Assembly (NCBI GenBank): GCA_905250125.1
Contig: CAJNOL010000819.1
Location: 1 to 64,000, forward strand
Source: Rotaria sordida
Lineage: Eukaryota > Rotifera > Eurotatoria > Philodinida > Philodinidae
Direction: 5' to 3'
Length of the DNA: 64,000 nucleotides
The translations under genes and the position numbers were made by a program. This document shows positions 56,321 to 64,000 of the stretch, in pieces (position 1 is the stretch's first letter; each line of letters opens with the position of its first letter). Below the pieces are notes generated by a model. It did not search any database and was not told where the DNA came from. It saw nothing but the letters and a program-made list of their open reading frames with translations.

Positions 56321-58794
56321 GTTTGCCAGGATAATTTTGATGTTCATACATTCGTCGGATGACTCATCTGTCTGATTGACTTTTGTTCAGTACACATAAC
56401 TCTCGGATGTAAATCCGAGGTTTCCGCATTTATTTCTCAATATAATCAATTTATCGAATTATGTTAATAAAAGCATTATATATATATATATGACTAAAAT
56501 AAAAAATATTTTTTAAAATCGTTGATTATTTTTAGTTAGATCTTGGAATGAATACTACCTTATATTTGAAATATATCTGATTATATTTATTGAATTGATA
56601 TTTTCTGTAAGAATAAATAAAGACATAAGTTATGGAGAAAAAGAATAGTCGAATGTGAAAAGTATATTTATAGAAATAAGAAGAACAGTTCATTGAAGCA
56701 TCTCTTTTTATGATTATAGAAATGATTTAAAATAAAGAATATGAATATTTCGAAAAATATTTTATTGTTAGTGTGTATATGGATGTGGATTAAATCTTTT
56801 TCAATAAATCATCCTCACATACAAAACATGGTTATTAAAAAGAATGATCACTATCTTAATAAAAATAAGAATTTATTTTATTAAAAATATTAAAAAGTGA
56901 TTTAGAATATTTTTTTATTCTAAAATAGTTTTATATAATTAATAATTGTTTGAAATCTATGCATCGAATTAATCGCATAAAATAAATAAAAATAATGTTG
57001 AATTAATGTAAATAAACAAAATCGATTCTATGATTAATCATTGAAATATAATATTTAATATAAATAATAATATTCGAATCTAATCATCCGTAACATAATT
57101 CATAATTTAATATTGATGATTTATCTCTAGTATTTATAACCTATCTATTTAAATATATGTCACTAGAAAAAGAAAAGCGTTTTTGTACTTTGATACCTTT
57201 TTTATTATTTATGATAATGATTGTAATAATAATAAAAAGCAAAGTAGGATTGAAAAAAGAATTATTTTATTCTTTTTCGAAATTTAATAAAGGTTTATAT
57301 TATAATCTATTAGGAATATTATTTATTTATTTACTTGAATTTATTTTTTTTCTCAGAATAAATAAATTATTTTTGTTTGAGAAAAACTTCGAAGTATAGT
57401 CAAATAAAAATTTTTTTTTTTTTATCATTGATTAAATTTATTAGAAATTAGAAATTTAGTTTAAATTCTAAAACGAAATTATTTTATTATTTATTCGAAC
57501 CATTGAACAAATTTTTGACTTAACATAGTTAAGTTAATAACATAAAAAACTAAAATGACGATTATAGTAAGCTAACATCAATCAATAAATAACCTTTGAA
57601 ATATATTTTTATTCATTGTTTTATTCCTCGACTCATTTTTGAGATATTTATAAATTTTCTCTTATTATTAATATATAAATAGATACGTCTTTGTTACTAT
57701 AAAACGATTCTAATCGATTTGATTAATAAAGGGGTTTAACTATAGATGAAGATAAACTTTTAAGAAAAATTCAATCTCTTACTCTTATATTTCTGAAAAG
57801 TGAGGCACTCTTTCAATATAAGAGAGTATTCTTGTAGAGTAAGGTTATAAAGGTTGATTTATTGGCGAATGTATTCTTCTATTCGTCTGAATAATGAATG
57901 TTAATGGAAATGAATATATATTTTATAAAAACAAATTTATATCTTTATTCTAGACTTATTAAAAGAAAAATATTTTCAATTAGTTTCTCCATTATCAATC
58001 TGACTAAATATTTAATTATAAATTGTATTGAACTAGAATAATTAAACATAGAATAAATAAAAGAAATTATTTTTCAAATTGATAAAAGATTAATCTTAAT
58101 CCGATATGTTTATTCTTATATTAAATAAATAAATAAATAAATCCAGTCAAATTAGAACAGTATAATCAACTCAATTACTTTTTCTAGACTCAATGAACTT
58201 TTATTATCGATGCACTATGAAACATATTCTTAATGCATCCTTAACCATTTTATTCTCTTTCTTTATTACGGTAGTCTGAGGCAGAGTATTTTTTTTCCTT
58301 TCTTTCTTTTTTTCTTTCTTTCTTTGCCGAAGCACGTCACAAAACATTATTTTCTATTGCTATTATCTCAAGGACGAAAAGACAAACAAACAAAACTAGT
58401 CGTTCATAATGCAGAAATAAATATATCCCAATTGAATGTGCACCATTTGTTTTCTAATGTTGAATAGAAGATACCAGTTTTTCTTAGATAAAATTATAAT
58501 AAAATGAAAATTTTTCTAGTTTTATGTTTTTCAAAGTTGAAACTAATTTAAACGAAGATACGAACTATAGTTAGATGAGAATCTCTTTGGAAAATTGTTT
58601 TAAGATAGATATGAGAGGTGTGAATAGAGTTAATAATAAATAATAAATCTATAGAAATCATTCTAAACATGTTTAGATCTGTTAATAGACTTTTATTAAT
58701 AATAAAATCTCCTAATTAGTTCTGTTGAGATTGATTTAGGAGTTTATAAAAGATAATTTTTCTAAATATTAATGAAAATATTATTTTGTTTTAG

Positions 58795-61575
58795 ATGAAT
58801 TTGATAATGGATGATGAAATAGTAGAACTTAATGATGATCAAAAAACCATTCGATATAGATTTATAAATGAAATATCAAAAAAAAATGAAAAACTCGCTT
58901 TTTATTTAAAAGAAATATTTCATATTTCTACGAATCGAGATCGTGAAACTCGTGTTAAAGTTTATAAAAAAGTATTAAATGATTTAAAATTTGGTAGTAT
59001 TGAAAGAGAAAAATTAATTGAATATTATGCTAAAATAATGGATTTAGAACGTCGTGTAAGAAAATATGATAATGCTAAAATTTATAATGAAAAAATTGAA
59101 AATCCCCATAGTACAGCAACAGCTGATCGTTTTCAATATGTTTTTTCTCGTATGAAAGATGAAAATGTTCCATTAGATAAAGTAAAAGAATTTTTTAATG
59201 AAAATGGTTATGCTATATTTAGTCTAACAATGCATCCAACAAATCCAACATCAACTGATTATACAATTAATGGAGGAATTTTATTTGATAAATATTTAGA
59301 TAAACAAATTGATTATCAACAACATTTAAAAATACTTGAAAGTTTACCTTTAGTTGGACCAAAAAAAACAATTGAACAAGAAGTTGAAGAAACAATTGCT
59401 ATTATTGATATTATTTATGAAACATCAACTAAATTAAGATATGAATTAATTAAAGCATTAAAACAATTTCCTGATTATCAATATATAATTGATGTTGATA
59501 AACCTCTTATACAAGTATCTATATGGCCAGCTGGAGATGGAGATGGAAATGAAAATGCTGATGTTAATGCATTAAAACAAGCTGTTTTACAATTAAAACA
59601 ACGTATTAAACAATTATATTTAAATGATATTGAACAATTATCATCAGAGAAGAAAATAATTATTCAACAGAAATTAATTGATAATTTATATAAAACACCA
59701 AATGATTTAATTCATGATTTAAAACATATACCAGATACAGAAGATATTATTTATAAAATAAATACATTTCGTTTTCATTATGCTCAAATTGATATTCGTC
59801 ATAATGCTTCTGATATAATGGAAACAGTTGATAATTTAGCAAAAGTAAATGGTTTAATGGAAAATTTTTCTTCGTTATCATTAATAGACAAAAAAAAAAG
59901 TATAATTGAATGGTTAAATAATGATGATATAATTGAAAAATTAAAATTAACTGATGATGATATATTAAATAAAAGTAGTAAAACAGCTGGACGTTTATTT
60001 GGTAGATTAAAATTAATAAAAAATGATATTGATATATATAATAAATTGATAATAGCTGAAACAAATTCAATAATTGATGTATTATCTGTATTTTTATTAT
60101 TAAAATCATCTGGAAATAATATAGCTGAAAAAGAAACAATAATTGATATAGTTACATTAAGTGAATCAGTTAAAGATTTAGAAGAATTACCTAATTTAAT
60201 ATCTGAATTAGTTGATGATCCTATTTATCGAAAACATTTATTTTATCGTCAAAAATTAATTGTTATGATAGCTAAAAGTGATACTGTTAGACGTAATGGT
60301 CGTGGAGCAGAAGCATCACAAGAACAAGCTTTAGGAAAAATTTATTCAATGGTTGAGAAATTTAAATCGAAATATCCTGAATTAAAAAATTTAGTTATTA
60401 ATGGTTTTAGTGGTGGTGGTGCTGCATTACAACGTGGTGGTGGACGTGTTACAGAAGTAGCTCATAATAATGGTCGAGCAGCACGTTTTTATCATGCTAA
60501 AACTCTAGGTCCATCATTATTAACAATTCAAGGTCATCAAATGCAAATATTATTTTCTCCATCATCAATTGCTTTACATACATTACAATCATTAGTTGCA
60601 CAAAATGTTCATGCACGTGCTCAAACTGAATTAAAATCAAATGGTGAACATTATGTTTTACCACGTCGAGCACCAGAAGGTTATGATGAAAGAAAAAATA
60701 TTGAAAAATTTCATAATGCTTGTCAAATAATGCGTCAAGCTTATTTTAATTATATGGGAGATTTAGATGATCCAAATGATAAAAATTTAACAAATGAAAG
60801 TTTTAATAAATTATTTTCAAATGGTCCATGGACATCTGTTATTTTAGGAAATTTAAGTTCACGTCCATCAAAACGTGGTGGTCATGGAACAGTTAATCAA
60901 AATATAACTGTTAGAAATTTAAGAGGTGAAAATCCAAAATTACTTGATAATCGTGCAATAACTGTTGAACGTCTAAGTGCACATAGTGGAACACATTTTC
61001 TTAATTATTTAAGTCTATATGAAGGTTTAAAAAGTATTAATTATGATGAATTAAATGATATCTATATATGTAGTAAATCATGTAGAGATTTTATGCGTAA
61101 TACAGCATTATCATTACATATGACTGATTTTGATATAGCTTGGTTAACAATGATTGGTGAAAAACGTCCAGATAAAAATCAACTTATTTCATTAGCAAAA
61201 AATTTTAATCCAAATGGAAATTTAATGAATACAAATCAACAAACATTAGCATGGCTTGAATTATATGCATATGATGTTGCTAAATTAGTTTATAAATGTA
61301 TTTTAAATAAAGATCCACCAGAAAATTTTGATTTACATTCACCATTAAGATCTGGTTTTTCGAATTTAGCACAACAATTAACAATAAGAGAAGAATCAAA
61401 TGAATTTGGACGATATGCTCAAGCTGATATGACTCATTTTATCAATAATAATTTGGATTTTGTTTTACATGCATATCATTGTTTAACATTACAATCATGT
61501 TATGCTGCTGCTGATGTTGTTAATGCACCAGAGGGTGGATTAAATATTGAACTTACGAGAAAAGAACCAACTTGA
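58795..61575 (+). CDS. Phosphoenolpyruvate carboxylase-like protein, divergent active site
   Basis: A single open frame of 926 residues, the usual length of bacterial and plant PEP carboxylase. That enzyme makes oxaloacetate from PEP and bicarbonate and is absent from animals. Core motifs are in order but altered. T-A-H-P-T-E is T-M-H-P-T-N (145-150, catalytic His147 kept). W-G-G-D-R-D-G-N is W-P-A-G-D-G-D-G-N (244-252, Arg lost). The L-D-I-R-Q strand is I-D-I-R-H (332-336). S-D-S-x-K-D-x-G is S-D-T-V-R-R-N-G (495-502). F-H-G-R-G-G-x-x-x-R-G-G is G-F-S-G-G-G-A-A-L-Q-R-G-G (537-549), so the catalytic His/Arg pair is missing but the following Arg remains. Either the chemistry has changed or activity is lost. 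Codon use matches neighbours. TTTTGTTTTAG directly abuts the ATG, implying a 5' UTR intron or trans-spliced leader; a second ATG is at 58807. Horizontal origin is inferred. Confidence 0.82.
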   Translation: MNLIMDDEIVELNDDQKTIRYRFINEISKKNEKLAFYLKEIFHISTNRDRETRVKVYKKVLNDLKFGSIEREKLIEYYAKIMDLERRVRKYDNAKIYNEKIENPHSTATADRFQYVFSRMKDENVPLDKVKEFFNENGYAIFSLTMHPTNPTSTDYTINGGILFDKYLDKQIDYQQHLKILESLPLVGPKKTIEQEVEETIAIIDIIYETSTKLRYELIKALKQFPDYQYIIDVDKPLIQVSIWPAGDGDGNENADVNALKQAVLQLKQRIKQLYLNDIEQLSSEKKIIIQQKLIDNLYKTPNDLIHDLKHIPDTEDIIYKINTFRFHYAQIDIRHNASDIMETVDNLAKVNGLMENFSSLSLIDKKKSIIEWLNNDDIIEKLKLTDDDILNKSSKTAGRLFGRLKLIKNDIDIYNKLIIAETNSIIDVLSVFLLLKSSGNNIAEKETIIDIVTLSESVKDLEELPNLISELVDDPIYRKHLFYRQKLIVMIAKSDTVRRNGRGAEASQEQALGKIYSMVEKFKSKYPELKNLVINGFSGGGAALQRGGGRVTEVAHNNGRAARFYHAKTLGPSLLTIQGHQMQILFSPSSIALHTLQSLVAQNVHARAQTELKSNGEHYVLPRRAPEGYDERKNIEKFHNACQIMRQAYFNYMGDLDDPNDKNLTNESFNKLFSNGPWTSVILGNLSSRPSKRGGHGTVNQNITVRNLRGENPKLLDNRAITVERLSAHSGTHFLNYLSLYEGLKSINYDELNDIYICSKSCRDFMRNTALSLHMTDFDIAWLTMIGEKRPDKNQLISLAKNFNPNGNLMNTNQQTLAWLELYAYDVAKLVYKCILNKDPPENFDLHSPLRSGFSNLAQQLTIREESNEFGRYAQADMTHFINNNLDFVLHAYHCLTLQSCYAAADVVNAPEGGLNIELTRKEPT

Positions 61576-62974
61576 ATATAATCATCATTTATTATATATA
61601 TTTAACCATTTGATTTTTTTCGATTTTTTATCTATACCTTAAATAGTATCATCATTTTACAAACATCTTCTTTTCCAGTTAAAACCTTTCTTTTTAATAT
61701 TTTGTTATGTATGTCAAACCTTATTAAGAACTATAGATTTAAATTAAATCTAGTCCACAAAAAAAAAATCAAATTTCTATTTGTTTTTAGTCAGTTATAG
61801 GCGAATGAATCACAATCAGTATCAAAACTAAACTTCTATTTGCTTCTACAAGTTAATTCAGTCGATATACCATAAATTCCACTAATATTCATTCTCAGTT
61901 TAGACCGTTTCCCTTATTCAATTATTTAAACGGGAAAAAATTTATGCAGTTTTAACATACTATTTCATCGTTAAATACGAAATTATTCAATTATATATTT
62001 AATATAAATGAATAACTATTAACAATTTTTAATGTTGACAATACTTTCATGAAGAACTGTTCACCCTGTTAAAAAACGATGTCAAAAATAAAGAAAGAAA
62101 ACAATGATGAAATTTCATCGCATAAAAGTGCTCATTGTCATAAACATAATACGAAGATAAAATAAAGAATGAAAAAGATCTAGTTGAGCGTTGTTTTCTC
62201 TTCAATGAAAATATGAGATTTCGGTGTGTCATAGATGCAGCTCAGCAAAGAATGATAATTATGACTAATAATGAAAAAAGAACATCATGATGTAACCTAG
62301 ATTTTATGTTCATTTGAAAAGTTATTCTAACTATATATTTTGTTTTCAAGAAGCATCTAAGACATCGTTTTGGAAGAGTATAGTTATCAGGTATTAAATA
62401 GAAGCATGGAGGTCAGACTGTTTCTTAGCTTCTTCATAAACGCCGCTAAAAATCATAAAATGATTGACAACAACTAATGATGGGTTCCATTGAGAAATTT
62501 TTCCGTGAGTTGACAATAACAACGGGCAATTTTTCTGAGAAAATAATGACAATTTTCATAAATAATATATCTATATGAATATGTTTACGAATATTGACCG
62601 ATAGTCAAGGATTTTATATAAATATCAATGGTTAATTAAATGAAGATACATAGTAGATTGATATTTCAATTTGCAAATTATGTGTTTGATTGACGATTCT
62701 ATTTTTCTTTTGAATAGTTTAGAAAATTGACACATCTCTTATTTTTCTTGCTTTTTGTTTGAAAAGAATGAAAAATTTTATTTAATTGATTCTATTTTAT
62801 TTTTAACTCTATCTACAAGAATGTTTTATGATGTATTTCTATGTCGTGCTCTCACATATATATTCATTTTTTTTTGTTGTTGTTCGCTTATGACAAAAAA
62901 ATAGGATTAAAAATGTTGTATTTATTTCATTGACATTATACATATAGAATGAAAAAAAAAATAAAGAATATGAA
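61576..62974. other. Intergenic AT-rich region
   Basis: No gene seen. The minus-strand frames 62047-62232 and 62839-63051 have no motif. Confidence 0.5.
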
Positions 62975-63646
62975 ATGTTCGTTTTACTCATCGTGTTATA
63001 TTTGCAAATATTATCATGGAAAAAAAGTGAAACAGTTCGATTGGAATACAAATATTCTGCGGAACAACGTTTAACATATTCTGAAATTGAAATAATTGAA
63101 CGTCGTGATGTTGAAAAACGTCTTGATGAAACAATTGAATATATTGAAATGAATTATACAGAAGTAATTGTTAAAATAAAATCTATTGAAAATATTCAAA
63201 GAAAAAAAAATTCTATTCGAATGTTTCCATTTAATCGATATAAATATGAACAATTATTTGAAACAACTTATAGAATAATTGAAGATCAAACAATAAATCA
63301 TCCTGGTGAATTATCATCATTAAATGGACGAATTCTATTACCACCACCAAATCAACCAAATTTTCCTCAAAATCATATTCAAATAGGATCGACTTGGATA
63401 ATACCAATTCAAAATTCGTTAGGAGAAATTCAATATAAATTAATTGATATTGATGATAATAAAATAGCTTATATCGTATTTGAAGGTGATCTTATTATGA
63501 ATTTTGATGCACGTTTAACTGGAAAATGGGCTTTCGATATTGAAAAAGGTATTACATTAACACAAGAAATAGTTAGTTCTTCATCGATGTTAGCAGATTA
63601 CAGACTAACCAAAATAATAACAAAAAAACTTTTATCAATTAACTAA
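62975..63646 (+). CDS. Secreted or membrane-anchored protein of unknown family
   Basis: A single open frame of 223 residues. The N-terminus (F-V-L-L-I-V-L-Y-L-Q-I-L) is hydrophobic and could be a signal peptide or anchor, although it lacks a basic n-region. A beta-rich sequence follows: R-L-E-Y-K-Y-S-A-E-Q-R-L-T-Y, a charged helix around D-V-E-K-R-L-D-E-T-I-E-Y, then a Pro-rich loop (L-L-P-P-P-N-Q-P) before G-S-T-W-I-I-P. It ends with D-A-R-L-T-G-K-W-A-F-D-I-E-K-G and E-I-V-S-S-S-S. The order (a 'W-x-x-x' strand, then 'G-x-W-x-F-D-x-x-x-G') resembles small bacterial periplasmic proteins built from repeated beta strands, but I cannot name a family. Codon use matches the window. No introns are seen. 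Confidence 0.55.
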   Translation: MFVLLIVLYLQILSWKKSETVRLEYKYSAEQRLTYSEIEIIERRDVEKRLDETIEYIEMNYTEVIVKIKSIENIQRKKNSIRMFPFNRYKYEQLFETTYRIIEDQTINHPGELSSLNGRILLPPPNQPNFPQNHIQIGSTWIIPIQNSLGEIQYKLIDIDDNKIAYIVFEGDLIMNFDARLTGKWAFDIEKGITLTQEIVSSSSMLADYRLTKIITKKLLSIN

Positions 63647-63830
63647 CTTTCGCCTTTTTTTTCCAGTCAAAATATTCAAACTAAACAAAAATGTTTTGCA
63701 TTATTGAACATTTTCACAATCTATAGTTACTCAAATAATGTCTTTTTTTTTCAATTTATACAAAATAAATAAATAAATAAATTCAATCAAAAGAAATCTT
63801 GACAGCAACATATTTCGGAAGGATAGTAAA
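63647..63830. other. Short intergenic spacer
   Basis: AT-rich, with TAAA tandem units near 63765-63781. Nothing else seen. Confidence 0.5.
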
Positions 63831-64000
63831 TTATTGAAGATATTCTCCTTTATTGAGTTTTGCTCCTCCATCGACTAAAGTAACATGTTCCATTAAGTCT
63901 AGCAGCAATAGTTTTTAATACTAGACGAGCTTAATATTGTCCAATAGATTGTTTATGACCTTCACCAAAAGGAATAAATGCATATCGATAATGGTTCTTG
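63831..64000 (-). pseudogene. Cytochrome P450 C-terminal remnant, decayed (runs off the window)
   Basis: Read on the minus strand from the window edge, the frame gives Y-A-F-I-P-F-G-E-G-H-K-Q-S-I-G-Q-Y, a stop, then A-R-L-V-L-K-T-I-A-A-R-L. This is the P450 heme-binding loop (F-x-x-G-x-x-x-C-x-G) and the helix after it. The cysteine that ligates the heme iron is replaced by Ser, and a TAA sits in the helix. After a one-base shift the reading resumes as H-V-T-L-V-D-G-G-A-K-L-N-K-G-E-Y and ends at a stop. Three independent lesions make this a pseudogene. The upstream part lies outside the window. Confidence 0.75.

Larger units (their letters stand above)
53195..58794. other. Mostly gene-free region with a compositional island and repeats
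   Basis: No supportable gene. Positions 53485-53960 are clearly less AT-rich, with GACGGGCTGCCCGT near 53490 and no open frame (see findings). Positions 54424-54977 hold a foldback element. Positions 55660-56400 are another less AT-rich patch, with a direct repeat of about 55 bases. The open frame 57157-57399 is low-complexity. A TTCT microsatellite lies near 58298-58325. Confidence 0.45.

Noticed and set aside
59747-60139. 130-codon open frame antisense to the PEPC-like gene
   Set aside because: Its Leu/Ile/Tyr/His-rich reading is the shadow of the A/T-ending codons of the plus-strand gene.
1-64000. tRNA genes, rRNA genes and CRISPR arrays
   Set aside because: No cloverleaf with B-box, no extended rRNA match and no regularly spaced direct repeats were found by reading. 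A tRNAscan or Rfam run would be decisive.

Overview
This is an AT-rich eukaryotic (animal) genome window with small, mostly 50-70 bp GT-AG introns and A/T-ending codons. I recognise about ten protein genes. The best guess is a rotifer, probably a bdelloid. The reasons are an ADP-ribosyltransferase gene, a lone rhodopsin-like GPCR of the expanded invertebrate type, a PEP-carboxylase-like gene foreign to animals, a G/T-rich block holding in-register TGTGGG hexamers (the bdelloid telomere unit), and possible trans-splice acceptors next to ATGs. The assignment is inference. No rRNA, tRNA or CRISPR array was recognised.

Layout. At 1-6 kb there is a small HExxH protein, a stop-interrupted coding remnant on the minus strand, a 377 bp foldback element and a complete 4-exon PP2C phosphatase (minus). 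At 6-18 kb there is mostly gene-free AT-rich DNA holding one intronless RNF181 ubiquitin ligase (11.2 kb) and a TTAA-flanked piggyBac-like MITE (13.6-14.3 kb). At 18-22 kb there is a class A GPCR broken by one frameshift and an intronless ADP-ribosyltransferase with a C-terminal receiver-like domain. At 22-26 kb there is a roughly 3 kb strand-asymmetric G/T-rich degenerate repeat block and a foldback element. At 27.5-30.8 kb there is an 8-exon SLC17-type transporter (minus) and a secreted protein with a duplicated six-cysteine module. At 32.7-43.8 kb is the densest part: a 9-exon two-lobed transferrin (minus), divergent from NEDD1 (plus, 11 exons), which is followed 197 bp later by TRABD (plus, 8 exons). 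At 44-58 kb there is a 4-pass membrane protein, a 60-residue two-exon single-pass microprotein and two more foldback elements. At 58.8-63.6 kb there is a 926-residue PEP-carboxylase-like protein and a secreted or anchored protein of unknown family. The right edge holds a decayed cytochrome P450 C-terminus (minus).

The genes do not form a single pathway. They are mostly ordinary cell-biology genes (phosphatase, E3 ligase, gamma-tubulin targeting, vesicular transport, TraB family) interspersed with fast-evolving or probably acquired genes and non-autonomous DNA elements. Exon-intron structures were joined by hand from splice sites and reading frame. Every multi-exon gene given here closes to a whole number of codons.
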